DNA from: Nitrospira sp.
GTDB taxonomy: Bacteria > Nitrospirota > Nitrospiria > Nitrospirales > Nitrospiraceae
NCBI GenBank assembly: GCA_022226955.1
Contig: CP092079.1
Span: forward strand, 1,705,053 to 1,769,052
Reading direction: 5' to 3'
Length of the DNA stretch: 64,000 bases
Shown here: in pieces, positions 45,398 to 55,268 of the stretch
Position numbering within the stretch: position 1 is the first letter of the stretch
Layout of the letters: every line of letters begins with the position of its first letter
Translations under genes and position numbers: made by a program
Notes under the pieces: model-generated
What the model was told of the DNA's origin: nothing
The model's database searches: none
What the model saw: the letters and a program-made list of their open reading frames with translations, nothing else

Positions 45398-46144
45398 CTA
45401 CTGGCTGAGATACCAGCCGATGCCGTATCGTTCAAGAAAGCTGGTGACCATCGTGAGTGAATTCGCGTAGATCATGACGCCGACGACAATGAGCAACACC
45501 CCGCTCACGGTCGACACACCCCACAGATACGCCCGCACTTCTTTGAAATAGGCCAAGAATCGATCGACTCCCAGCGCCGTGAGAAACAATGGCAACCCCA
45601 ACCCCAAGGAATAGCAGGCCAGCAAGACCACCCCATTCCAAAGCGAATCGGTCGTGCTGGCGTACAGCAGAATCGTGCCCAGCACCGGGCCGACGCAGGG
45701 CGTCCATCCGGCAGCAAACGCGACGCCGATGAAGAACGACCCTAAATAGCCAGCTGGACGATTGCGGAACTGATACCGGTGTTCCACCTTCAAGAAGTTG
45801 AGATTCAGAATCCCGAGCAGGTAGAGGCCGAACACGATGATCATCACGCCGCCGATGCGGCGGATGTGATCTTGATACGTGATCAAAACTTGTCCGAGAA
45901 AGCTGGCAGAGGCGCCGAATGCGATGAAGACCGTCGAAAACCCACCGATGAACAAGAGCGCATTGAGGATGATGGCGGATTTGAATTTATTCCGCTCACT
46001 CGCATCTGTCAGTTGCTCGACCGAGAGCCCGGTGATGTAGGAAATATACGACGGGACCAGCGGCAGCACGCAGGGCGATACGAAAGACAACAGGCCGGCG
46101 GAAAACGCGGCGAGCAAAGAAATCTGTGGAATGGATTGCATCAT
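45398..46144 (-). CDS. ccdA: CcdA-type cytochrome c biogenesis thiol-disulfide membrane protein
   Basis: A 248-residue membrane protein of the DsbD-core/CcdA type with about six helices. It passes reducing equivalents from cytoplasmic thioredoxin to periplasmic apocytochrome-reducing thioredoxins. The two redox Cys are in FVSPCVLPLVPSY and GWTPCVGPVLG. It is the last of the System II genes on this strand, two bases after the upstream thioredoxin-like gene, hence co-transcribed. The start is ATG with MMQSIPQISL. Confidence 0.92.
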   Translation of the reverse strand: MMQSIPQISLLAAFSAGLLSFVSPCVLPLVPSYISYITGLSVEQLTDASERNKFKSAIILNALLFIGGFSTVFIAFGASASFLGQVLITYQDHIRRIGGVMIIVFGLYLLGILNLNFLKVEHRYQFRNRPAGYLGSFFIGVAFAAGWTPCVGPVLGTILLYASTTDSLWNGVVLLACYSLGLGLPLFLTALGVDRFLAYFKEVRAYLWGVSTVSGVLLIVVGVMIYANSLTMVTSFLERYGIGWYLSQ

Positions 46145-46146
46145 CG

Positions 46147-46704
46147 TCAGGATTTCATCAGCGCCTGAATTAATGCCCGCGCATCGGGGCCGCCCCAGTC
46201 ACGAGCACCCGGCACTTTCTGACGAACAATGCCGTTGCGGTCGACCATGAACGTCATCGGCAGGCTTCGCGCGCCGTACATTAGACCGATGCGATATTCG
46301 GCATCGTGCAGAATCGGAAACGTGAATCCCATTTCCTGCTGAAAGGGACGAGTCACCGCCGCGCCCTGCGGATCGGTGGAGACGGCAAGAATTTCAAAGT
46401 CTTTTCTGGAGTAACTCCGGTACAGCTGTTCCATGGCCGGCATCTCGATCCGGCAGGGGCCGCACCAGGTTGCCCAGAAATTGACCAACACCACTTTCCC
46501 GCGCAGCTGCGAGAGCGAGACCGTGTTCCCGTTCAAATCCCGCAGTTGAAAGTTCGGCGCTTCTTCGCCGACCTTGACGACGCCACGCTCGGCCGCAGGC
46601 ATTGCGGAAGGATTGCCTTCATGGCCTGTCCAGGCAGAAGCCCCGCTCGACACGTTCACAACACCCAGTCCGATGAAGAGCAGCGCCGATAATACTCGCA
46701 TCAT
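46147..46704 (-). CDS. ResA/TlpA-like periplasmic thioredoxin
   Basis: A 185-residue exported thioredoxin-fold protein. Signal segment LSALLFIGLGVVNVSSGAS precedes the fold. Redox motif WATWCGPCRIEMP, with YGARSLPMTFMVDRNG containing the cis-Pro loop. It reduces apocytochrome c heme-binding Cys or a partner. The ATG at 46704 overlaps the upstream gene stop by four bases (ATGA). A second paralogue lies directly upstream, so the pair may differ in partner. Confidence 0.9.
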   Translation of the reverse strand: MMRVLSALLFIGLGVVNVSSGASAWTGHEGNPSAMPAAERGVVKVGEEAPNFQLRDLNGNTVSLSQLRGKVVLVNFWATWCGPCRIEMPAMEQLYRSYSRKDFEILAVSTDPQGAAVTRPFQQEMGFTFPILHDAEYRIGLMYGARSLPMTFMVDRNGIVRQKVPGARDWGGPDARALIQALMKS

Positions 46705-47345
46705 AATGCCCCCTCGCGAATCCCCAGCTTCATCGTACCACGGTCCTGGGGCACTGCGGGAACGGGGGTCACATTCAGCAACGTCGCGAGCGTCTTGAGG
46801 TTGTCGATCCTCGTCCAATCCTTCGGCCCGATGATAATCTCCCGCACAATCCCCTGCTGATCGATAATGAAGGTTTCCGGCACGCCCAGCCGTTTATAGG
46901 GCTTGTCCGTAACGCCCCATGAATCGATGAGCACGGGAAAGGTCAAATTGAGACTTTTCACAAACGGAGGAATATCCTTCGTCGTCGTCACCCGGTCGAT
47001 ACTCACGGCAAGCACCACCAACCCGTCTTTCTCAAAACTCTTATTCAGCACTTCCATGGAGGGCATTTCTTCCCGGCATGGAGCGCACCACGTGGCCCAG
47101 AAATTCAAGAACACGACTTTCCCGCGAAAATCCGAAAGCCGGTGGGGCTTGTCATTCAAATCGGTCAGGGAAAAATCCGGCGCAGGCTTGCCCACCACTA
47201 GCGGCTCGTACTTCGAGCTCTGCATCCAGACAATGACAAACGTCACCGCAAGCACAACCGCCCCGGCAATCAGAATGAACAGACGCGAGCCGCCCTTCGG
47301 CTGGCCTTCCATGGTCGGTTGAGAAGAAGTACCCTGATCAGCCAA
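46701..47345 (-). CDS. Membrane-anchored ResA/TlpA-like thioredoxin
   Basis: A 214-residue protein with a helix (LFILIAGAVVLAVTFVIVW) and a thioredoxin fold with WATWCAPCREEMP and the cis-Pro loop VPETFIIDQQG. It belongs to System II cytochrome c maturation. The open frame runs to 47453 (an ATG at 47375 is also possible), but those extra codons are translated from a dispersed repeat. I choose TTG at 47345, with AGAGAGGA seven to eight bases before it; ATG 47312 is an alternative. The overlap with the next gene supports translational coupling. Confidence 0.85.
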   Translation of the reverse strand: MADQGTSSQPTMEGQPKGGSRLFILIAGAVVLAVTFVIVWMQSSKYEPLVVGKPAPDFSLTDLNDKPHRLSDFRGKVVFLNFWATWCAPCREEMPSMEVLNKSFEKDGLVVLAVSIDRVTTTKDIPPFVKSLNLTFPVLIDSWGVTDKPYKRLGVPETFIIDQQGIVREIIIGPKDWTRIDNLKTLATLLNVTPVPAVPQDRGTMKLGIREGAL

Positions 47346-47370
47346 AACTAAATCCTCTCTACCATCTTGC

Positions 47371-47490
47371 GGCATGCTCAAAATGGTCTTCCAGCAAGGC
47401 CGCAAGGAATGTGAAGGCCGAGGCGTACTCCTAGTACGTTGAGGCATTCGCATGACTGAGAACGCCGCTGGAAGCCATTTTCAGCGTGAC
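47371..47490 (-). repeat. Dispersed post-stop repeat element, copy 1
   Basis: About 120 bp, starting within a few bases of the ccsA stop codon and read on its strand. It has CTGAAAATGGCTTCCAGCGG near its start, then a GTAC-centred hairpin, then CGGCC...GGCC and TTGCTGG, ending CCATTTTGAGCAT. It matches 52813-52934 over almost its whole length. Outer ends are inverted (CTGAAAATG/CCATTTTGAG), so it can fold back on itself. It extends into the upstream part of the tlpA-like frame, which explains the spurious N-terminus there. Confidence 0.8.
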
Positions 47491-47491
47491 G

Positions 47492-48406
47492 CTATGCGTA
47501 AGCGTGCAAGCCGGAAAGCAAGAAATTCACTCCCCAAAAACAGAAAATAACCATCAAGAACCCGAACACCGCGTAGATGGCCGCCTTATGGCCTTCCCAT
47601 CCGCGCGTCATTCGAGCATGAATGTACGCACCATAAATCAGCCACACAATCAGCGACCAGGTTTCCTTGGGATCCCAACTCCAATAGCCACCCCACGCAT
47701 AATTCGCCCACATGGCGCCAAGAATGATCCCGAAGGCCAGCAAAGGAAATCCGACGGTGATGGCTTTGTACCCTAATTCATCGATGGTTTCGAGATCGGG
47801 AAATGCGGCATAGAAGCCGGTCGTTTTCCCCAAGCGCTCGGCCCGCTCCTTGAAAAGATACATCACGCCTAATCCGCCAGCCATAGCAAATGCCGCATAG
47901 CTCGTCAGCGTCACAGAGACGTGAATGTAGATCCAATAGCTGTTGAGCGCTGGCACCAGCGGCTCCGCTGTCTGGTAACGATAGGGCAGGAGCGACGCCG
48001 CTCCCATCGCGATGAACCCGATTCCGACGACAAAGGCTCCGACCGCCTTGATCTTGTACCGCATCTCCAGCAGCACGTAGCCAAGGATAATCGCCCAGGA
48101 GACATAGGCCATCGCTTCAAATTGATTCGACCAGGGCGCGAAGGTGCCGGAATGTTCCATCCGCTCGAATGCCCGGGTCAACAGCGCGCCGGTGTTCAGC
48201 ATCCACCCGAAAATGGTGACCAACGTCGCAACCTGCCCAAGCTGGGTTGCCCAGGCGCCGTCGCGTTCATCGAAATTCTCGGGGAGATGCCCCGCTGGAG
48301 CGAGCGCCATCGCCGGCCGGCGCGCAAACAAGTAACCGATGTAGAGCGCCAAGGCGGCCAGATACAGCCAGAACGTCATATCGAACAGAAACAACGATTT
48401 CATCAT
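47492..48406 (-). CDS. ccsA: CcsA/ResC-type cytochrome c biogenesis protein
   Basis: A 304-residue membrane protein with about eight helices of the CcsA/CcmC heme-handling family. The heme-binding WWD-type motif is WGGYWSWDPKETWSLIVW. It moves heme and, with Ccs1/ResB, attaches it to apocytochrome c. GGAGG precedes the start; the longer frame begins at a GTG at 48409, and ATG 48406 or 48403 fit the spacing better. resB lies 76 bp upstream. Confidence 0.93.
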   Translation of the reverse strand: MMKSLFLFDMTFWLYLAALALYIGYLFARRPAMALAPAGHLPENFDERDGAWATQLGQVATLVTIFGWMLNTGALLTRAFERMEHSGTFAPWSNQFEAMAYVSWAIILGYVLLEMRYKIKAVGAFVVGIGFIAMGAASLLPYRYQTAEPLVPALNSYWIYIHVSVTLTSYAAFAMAGGLGVMYLFKERAERLGKTTGFYAAFPDLETIDELGYKAITVGFPLLAFGIILGAMWANYAWGGYWSWDPKETWSLIVWLIYGAYIHARMTRGWEGHKAAIYAVFGFLMVIFCFWGVNFLLSGLHAYA

Positions 48407-48482
48407 CACATCCTCCGTCTATCGCCAGCGCAGAGACATGCGCTGCTGCATCATACCCAAGGATGGGGCCGGTCGCTACCGC

Positions 48483-49916
48483 TCAGGCCTTGAAGGTCTG
48501 GATTTTCTCCGTCAGCTTTCTGAATTCCTTTTGAAAATCGATCTGACTCTTGTGCGTCGTCCCGCCGAGATGGACCGTCACCCCTGTCGGCCCTGGCACA
48601 ATCTTGGCCCACAGGCGGCGATGGAAGATGAACGACGACAGGGTAATCCCCACCACGATCATCGTGCAGCCGGTCCACACAATATTGATCCCGGGATTCT
48701 TCGCGATCTGAAGCCCCGTGAACTTCCTCGGCTTATACCCGACCAACTCGAATTGATACTTGGAGTCTTTAATATTGAAGAGATCCGGGAATTGCTGAAA
48801 GAGCCAGGGAGTGGCCTGCACAGAATCCCGCTCGTTGATGACTAGTTTCACCGCGGGATTCGCATGCTCGATGGTCTTGGAATAGACCTTCTTCTCTGTG
48901 GAATTGAAGGCGAAATCCGCGACGAAATCTGTGATCGACAGTTTCACATTGAGATCGGGCAGCGCCTGCTCTTTCTGCCACTCGAGATCGACCGTCTTTA
49001 CAATCTTGTCGGTTCCCTTGTCCTTAATGTTCACCCGTGCGACTTCGACCTGATCCCATGCGTCTCCATAGCTGGATTGATAAAACCAGATACCCTTATA
49101 GACTAGTGGATCGTTCACTGAAATCGTCTTGGTCACCACTGACTGCCCGCCGTCCACCACCGTCAAGGTGCTGTTGTAGGATTTGACCGACCCGTTCTCA
49201 TGGTAGTCGATCCAAAACTTATCGATCTTCAAATCGAAGTTGCCGCGAGGGATGTGATAGGTCTGGCCTTCCAAGCACACGCCGAATTCCTGGAACCCAT
49301 AGTACGTCCCGATCAACCCACCAAGAATAATGACCGTCGCACTCAAGTGAGCCATGTGGGCGCCGACGCGCCCCATCACCCCTTTAGTCGCGTAGACAGT
49401 CACTTCTCCCGGATCGTTCTTAGCGAGAACACGGTAGCCCTTCGTCACAAAATGATGCACCAACTGCTGCGCCACCGCCTCCTTGGTATTATCGAGGGGG
49501 ATCTCCGCCTGCTGCTTGAGGTTCTTGATGAACGCCATCGTGACGCCCACCTTATCCTGCTTCATGGACCGCCAGACGGAGGGGAACCGTTTATAAAAAC
49601 AGGTCAATGAGTTGACGCAGAGCAGCCCAAGCAGACTAGTAAACCACCAGGTATGATAGACATCGGTGAACCCCAGGCGAAGAAACCACCGATAGGCATT
49701 CTCCCCATACTCCTGCACATAGACTTCCGCCCGTTCCCCTTGCTGGATCACCGTCCCAATCGTCGCGGTGATTGCAATGAATAGGAAGAGGAAGATGGCG
49801 AGTTTGACGGATGCAAAGAACTCGACGAGTTCTTTCGAGAATTCGTCCCAGCCAAGACCGGGAGTCGATGGACGGAGAACTGGCTCTTTGGGGGAAACGT
49901 CTGGTTGGCTGTTCAT
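48483..49916 (-). CDS. resB: ResB/Ccs1-type cytochrome c biogenesis protein
   Basis: A 477-residue membrane protein of the ResB/Ccs1 family, partner of CcsA in System II heme attachment. It has N-terminal helices (LAIFLFLFIAITATIGTVIQ, WFTSLLGLLCVNSLTCFYKR), a third (AHLSATVIILGGLIGTYYGF), a large periplasmic region, and one C-terminal helix (MIVVGITLSSFIFHRRLW). It is the first gene of the maturation cluster, resB-ccsA-tlpA-tlpA-ccdA. Confidence 0.93.
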   Translation of the reverse strand: MNSQPDVSPKEPVLRPSTPGLGWDEFSKELVEFFASVKLAIFLFLFIAITATIGTVIQQGERAEVYVQEYGENAYRWFLRLGFTDVYHTWWFTSLLGLLCVNSLTCFYKRFPSVWRSMKQDKVGVTMAFIKNLKQQAEIPLDNTKEAVAQQLVHHFVTKGYRVLAKNDPGEVTVYATKGVMGRVGAHMAHLSATVIILGGLIGTYYGFQEFGVCLEGQTYHIPRGNFDLKIDKFWIDYHENGSVKSYNSTLTVVDGGQSVVTKTISVNDPLVYKGIWFYQSSYGDAWDQVEVARVNIKDKGTDKIVKTVDLEWQKEQALPDLNVKLSITDFVADFAFNSTEKKVYSKTIEHANPAVKLVINERDSVQATPWLFQQFPDLFNIKDSKYQFELVGYKPRKFTGLQIAKNPGINIVWTGCTMIVVGITLSSFIFHRRLWAKIVPGPTGVTVHLGGTTHKSQIDFQKEFRKLTEKIQTFKA

Positions 49917-50289
49917 GCGGCTCTATATATTCGCCTTCGGCCCGAACGAAGCTTGCTCACGCAGAGAGTTTTGGATACGCTCCAAAATCAGATCATGCCG
50001 ATCTTCTCGGCGTCTCCGCCTGAACTACGTCGCGGCCGCGGGATTGTATTGCTAGCGTTCTTCTAAGTGCGCGAAAATTTTGTCATCTTACAAGTGGATT
50101 TTGCCGAGTGTCAAGCAAGGCGCCTCCATGGCTATTGGAGTCCTAAAGGGCTAGAAATGATGGACAAAAACAACTTAGTCCGCTAATATTCGATCACGAT
50201 CTACAGAAGCGAACCCGTCACGGGCACAGTACTCACCTGGCCAAACACCACACAGACGGCTTTCGACAACCAGAAACTAGAGGAAATTC
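49917..50289. other. Divergent 373-bp gap between resB and metK
   Basis: No supported gene. It should contain promoters in both directions. A candidate plus-strand pair is listed separately. No SAM or other riboswitch fold could be drawn by eye. Confidence 0.6.
50161..50189 (+). promoter_or_regulatory. Candidate promoter for metK
   Basis: TGGACA (50161-50166, 5 of 6 against TTGACA), 17-base spacer, TAATAT (50184-50189, 4 of 6 against TATAAT). Transcription would start near 50196, about 95 bases before the metK ATG. Confidence 0.4.
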
Positions 50290-51438
50290 ATGAGAAACAA
50301 TTATCTATTCACTTCTGAATCGGTTACTGAAGGGCACCCCGATAAGATCGCCGACCAGATTTCAGACGGAATCCTCGACGCGATCCTTGCCCAGGATAAA
50401 TACTCGCGCGTCGCCTGCGAGACGATCCTCACAACCGGCATCGCGCTCGTCGCCGGTGAAATCTCGACCAAAGCCTATGTGGAAATTCCCGATATCATCC
50501 GCGAAGTGATTAAGGATGTCGGGTACAACGACGCTTCCTGGGGATTCGACTCCCACACCTGCTCAGTTTTGACGGCCATCCACCAGCAGTCCGGCGATAT
50601 CTCCATGGGCGTGGACTCCGGCGGCGCCGGCGACCAGGGCTTGATGTTCGGCTATGCCACCAACGAAACGACGGAACTCATGCCGCTGCCGATCGTCCTG
50701 GCCCATCGGCTGACGAAACGTCTGGCCGAAGTGCGCAAGAAAAAGATTCTCAACTGGGTGCGCCCAGACGGCAAATCCCAAGTGACCGTCGAATACAAGA
50801 ACGGCAAGCCGGTGCGAATCGACACCATCGTAGTCTCCACGCAGCACAGCCCCGATGTGACCAACAAACAGATCGAACGCGACATTATGGAAAAGGTCAT
50901 CAAGCCCGTCATGCCAAAGGGGCTCTACAACCCGACCAGCGTAAAGCACCATATCAACCCGACCGGCCGCTTCGTGGTCGGAGGTCCGATGGGCGACACC
51001 GGTCTCACCGGCCGTAAGATCATCGTCGATACCTACGGCGGCCATGGCAGCCACGGGGGCGGCGCCTTCTCCGGCAAGGATCCGACAAAGGTGGATCGTT
51101 CAGCCTCGTATATGGCCCGTTATATCGCCAAGAACATCGTCGCCGCAGGGCTCGCCGATAAATGCGAAGTCCAGCTCGCCTATGCCATCGGCGTGGCCGA
51201 TCCGGTTTCGGTGCTGGTCGATACCAAAGGTACTGAAAAAATGGCCGTCGAGAACCTCGACAAGCTCGTGCGCAAGCATTTCCCGTTGACCCCGCGCGGC
51301 ATCATCGATCATCTGAAGCTCCGCCGGCCGATCTTCCGCAAGACCGCCGCCTACGGTCACTTTGGCCGGAATGAACCGGAGTTCACCTGGGAAAAGGCCG
51401 ACAAAGCCAAAGCCTTGCGCAAGGACGCAGGTCTTTAG
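50290..51438 (+). CDS. metK: MetK, S-adenosylmethionine synthase
   Basis: Makes SAM from methionine and ATP. 382 residues, family length. [36 protein letters not shown] and [20 protein letters not shown] are the family motifs. GAGGA precedes the ATG. It is followed by an intrinsic terminator and then ahcY on the same strand, giving synthesis and recycling of SAM side by side. SAM would feed radical SAM and methylation reactions, including HpnH nearby in the genome. Confidence 0.97.
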   Translation: MRNNYLFTSESVTEGHPDKIADQISDGILDAILAQDKYSRVACETILTTGIALVAGEISTKAYVEIPDIIREVIKDVGYNDASWGFDSHTCSVLTAIHQQSGDISMGVDSGGAGDQGLMFGYATNETTELMPLPIVLAHRLTKRLAEVRKKKILNWVRPDGKSQVTVEYKNGKPVRIDTIVVSTQHSPDVTNKQIERDIMEKVIKPVMPKGLYNPTSVKHHINPTGRFVVGGPMGDTGLTGRKIIVDTYGGHGSHGGGAFSGKDPTKVDRSASYMARYIAKNIVAAGLADKCEVQLAYAIGVADPVSVLVDTKGTEKMAVENLDKLVRKHFPLTPRGIIDHLKLRRPIFRKTAAYGHFGRNEPEFTWEKADKAKALRKDAGL

Positions 51439-51467
51439 TTGCAGTAGTCTCTGACCGATAGGGCTGA

Positions 51468-52808
<1,341 letters not shown>

Positions 52809-52812
52809 CAGG

Positions 52813-52934
52813 ACACTGAAAATGTCCCCCAGCGGCGTTCTCAGTCGCCCGACTTCCTGCAACGTACCACAAGGGTACGCTTCGGCCGCCGGGCTCCCTG
52901 CGGCCTTGCTGGGATGCCATTTTGAGCATCCTGC
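52813..52934 (+). repeat. Dispersed post-stop repeat element, copy 2
   Basis: About 122 bp beginning five bases after the ahcY stop codon. It aligns with the reverse complement of 47371-47490 throughout: CTGAAAATG, CCAGCGGCGTTCTCAGTC, a GTACC...GGTACG hairpin, CGGCC...GCGGCCTTGCTGG and CCATTTTGAGCATC. The orientation relative to the upstream gene is the same as in copy 1 and copy 3. Confidence 0.8.
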
Positions 52935-53006
52935 ATTCAGATGGTGCTCGGTGAATGCGCGCAAATGAAAGCGCCACCCCACACCTGCTAGAGAGAAAAG
53001 AAGAAC

Positions 53007-53033
53007 GGCCGCCTCAGTTGAGGCGGCCTTTTT
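53007..53033 (+). terminator. Intrinsic terminator downstream of ahcY
   Basis: 9-bp stem GGCCGCCTC/GAGGCGGCC, 4-base loop, then five T. The stem could also be read from the other side because the flank is A-rich (GAAAAGAAGAA), so it may work in both directions. Confidence 0.85.
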
Positions 53034-53143
53034 GTTTCCGTTTCACCCAACCAGCTGCCTGTGAAACCACGGATCAAGATCTCTGGGCTTGATAATCTTG
53101 TCGTCCCGCTATAAACATCATTGCAAAGGCTTCTGAGGTCATT

Positions 53144-53866
53144 GTGATTACAAAAGAGCAAATCCTCTCCGACATTCGGCGCCTCGGTAAACAACGTGGG
53201 GGTCACATAAGCCTCGATGCCTTTCTTGCGGCCACTGGCATGAAGAAAGACCAGCTACTTGGCAAGTTTTGGGCTAAGTGGAATGATGCCATCGCTGAAG
53301 CGGGACTCCGAACCGTGGAATTTGCTCGTCCAAGAACGGAGGAGGAAACCGTCATTGACGCCTTTGCCCAGCTCATCGAGACGCTGAAGAAGTGGCCTAC
53401 CCAAACTGAGTTGCTCTTAGAGCGCAGTCGCAATAGCTCCTTTCCGAGCATCAAAGTCTTGCGTCGAGTACGGAATATGCCAAATTTCGTCTCAAAACTC
53501 TCTGCGTACTGCACAGCGAAGGAGAATCTCTCCATCGCGGCCAAGATCGCAGCTGAGCGAATGGAAGCAGAAGAAGTTGAACCTCGGCTTGATGGCCATG
53601 CTCCTATCAATGGCTACGTTTATATGATGCGGTCTGGGCGTCGGTATAAAATTGGCCGCACCACATCTCCATCTCGGCGTCATCGTGAAGTGCGGCTTGA
53701 TTTGCCTGACCCCACCATTCTGATTCACACGATCCCTACCGATGATCCTGTTGGAATTGAGTCCTACTGGCACCTTCGGTTTAGTTCTAAGCGCGTCCGG
53801 GACACTGAATTTTTTACACTCGATGCGTCTGATGTCGCCGCGTTCAAACGTCGGAAGTATCAATAG
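53144..53866 (+). CDS. GIY-YIG (T5orf172/MUG113-type) protein with homing-endonuclease-associated repeats
   Basis: A 240-residue protein. The N-terminal ~60 residues (GGHISLDAFLAATGMKKDQL, FWAKWNDAIAEAGL) resemble the homing-endonuclease-associated (HEAR) DNA-binding repeat. The C-terminal ~90 residues contain a GIY-YIG-like core of the T5orf172/MUG113 type: GYVYMMRSGRRYKIGRTTSP and SYWHLRFSSKRVRDTEFF (a Glu of the active-site type). GTG start (reads MITKEQILSD). No CDS is close upstream. Proteins of this sort are often solitary nucleases in phage or mobile contexts, so an accessory origin is likely. Activity is inferred. Confidence 0.75.
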   Translation: MITKEQILSDIRRLGKQRGGHISLDAFLAATGMKKDQLLGKFWAKWNDAIAEAGLRTVEFARPRTEEETVIDAFAQLIETLKKWPTQTELLLERSRNSSFPSIKVLRRVRNMPNFVSKLSAYCTAKENLSIAAKIAAERMEAEEVEPRLDGHAPINGYVYMMRSGRRYKIGRTTSPSRRHREVRLDLPDPTILIHTIPTDDPVGIESYWHLRFSSKRVRDTEFFTLDASDVAAFKRRKYQ

Positions 53867-53996
53867 GGCGAAAGAAACAGGGGCATTCAGAATTTCCAGT
53901 ACCGGAGGCGCGGCCAGAACTCGCACAGTGTTTGAGAGACGCGCAGGTATGGTAAAGTGAACGCAGGTGCTGAGGTCTTCCAGATCGGAGGCTCCT

Positions 53997-55199
53997 ATGC
54001 GATCAACCGCTTACGCTCCTCTCGCCCTCTCCGATTACGACATTTCTCCTGAACAGGGTTTTCTTCCACCGGACCCGCTCGAACGATTATCTGATTCGCC
54101 GATTCTGGATCGTCTTGCGCACGAGCTGCCGAAACTATTGAGTGCTCGTATGGTCCGGCAATTCATCGACGGGCAGCTCCAGCTACTTCCCTCTATTCCT
54201 ACTTCATGGCGGGATCAAGACTATCGAGCTGGGATGCGAATCCTTTCGTTTACCGGGCATGCCTATGTGTGGGAGGTGCCGGATCGGCCGGCGGCAACAC
54301 TCCCCTCGCAACTCGCGCAACCTTGGTACGACATCGCCGTAAAATTGGGCCGGCCGCCCGTGCTCTCCTACGCGTCCTATGCGCTCGACAACTGGCGCAG
54401 GTTAGATCCGGCTAAGCCTATTCAGCTCGACAACATCGTGCTCCTCCAGAATTTCCTCGGCGGCCTGGATGAAGAATGGTTTGTGGTCATCCACGTTCAG
54501 ATCGAGCGACAGGCAGGGCCTGGATTAGCCGGACTTGTTCGAGCCATAAACGGAGCGGCACATGACAACGTCAACGAAGTGCTGACCGGGCTTCAATCAC
54601 TGGCTGCCGCTCAAACCGCCATGAAGGACACGCTGCTGCGCATGAAGGAACGGTGCGATCCCTATGTGTATTACAACCGCGTGCGCCCCTACATTCATGC
54701 CTGGAAGAACAGCCCTGCGTTGCCCGATGGCCTCTTGTATGAAGGCGTCGCCACCTATGCCGAGAAACCTCAACAGTTTCGTGGAGAAACCGGCGCACAG
54801 AGTTGCATCGTGCCCTGCCTTGATGCCGGGTTGGGCATCGCCCATGCTCCCGATCCTCTGACTGCCTATCTTCAGGAAATGCGAGAGTACATGCCGCCGC
54901 AACACCAAGCCTTTCTCCGTGCCATCCAGCAAATGCGTGACGGGGATGGCAGACCACTGCTCTCCAGATATATCCGCGATCGGAGATCGCGCCATCCGGC
55001 ACTTTGGGATGCCTATTGCATCTGTGTCGATCTGCTAGCGCAATTCAGAGAAATCCATATCGGCTATGCGGATAGCTATATCCATCGCCAACACCAAGTC
55101 CACATCAGCAATCCCAGCGCAGTGGGAACCGGCGGGACGCCCTTCATGGCCTATCTCCAAAAGCATTTAGACGAAACGAAGCGCGCCCTCGTTGACTAG
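53997..55199 (+). CDS. Indoleamine 2,3-dioxygenase (IDO) family heme protein
   Basis: A 400-residue homologue of eukaryotic IDO, which opens the indole ring of tryptophan to N-formylkynurenine. The C-terminal half aligns closely with human IDO1: RPYIHAWKNSPALPDGLLYE contains the substrate Arg (231 in human), then SYIHRQHQVH region, the Gly-rich GTGGTPFMAYLQ, and the proximal heme His in FREIHIGYADSYI (H354). The frame opens at 53967, but ATG 53997 has GGAGG at five bases. No kynurenine-pathway gene is nearby. The family is sure by pattern; the physiological role in a chemolithotroph is unknown. Confidence 0.88.
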   Translation: MRSTAYAPLALSDYDISPEQGFLPPDPLERLSDSPILDRLAHELPKLLSARMVRQFIDGQLQLLPSIPTSWRDQDYRAGMRILSFTGHAYVWEVPDRPAATLPSQLAQPWYDIAVKLGRPPVLSYASYALDNWRRLDPAKPIQLDNIVLLQNFLGGLDEEWFVVIHVQIERQAGPGLAGLVRAINGAAHDNVNEVLTGLQSLAAAQTAMKDTLLRMKERCDPYVYYNRVRPYIHAWKNSPALPDGLLYEGVATYAEKPQQFRGETGAQSCIVPCLDAGLGIAHAPDPLTAYLQEMREYMPPQHQAFLRAIQQMRDGDGRPLLSRYIRDRRSRHPALWDAYCICVDLLAQFREIHIGYADSYIHRQHQVHISNPSAVGTGGTPFMAYLQKHLDETKRALVD

Positions 55200-55268
55200 A
55201 TCTGCCGAGCAGCGTATCGTTCCTCACGCTCAAGCTATTGGCGCGCCCTCCCATTTCGAGGCTTCACT

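Noticed and set aside
47346-47453. N-terminal extension of the membrane-anchored TlpA-like gene
   Set aside because: These codons are translated from the dispersed repeat at 47371-47490, and a binding site fits the TTG at 47345.
49917-50289. SAM riboswitch upstream of metK
   Set aside because: No SAM-I-like conserved core or matching terminator fold could be drawn by eye; only a possible promoter was kept.
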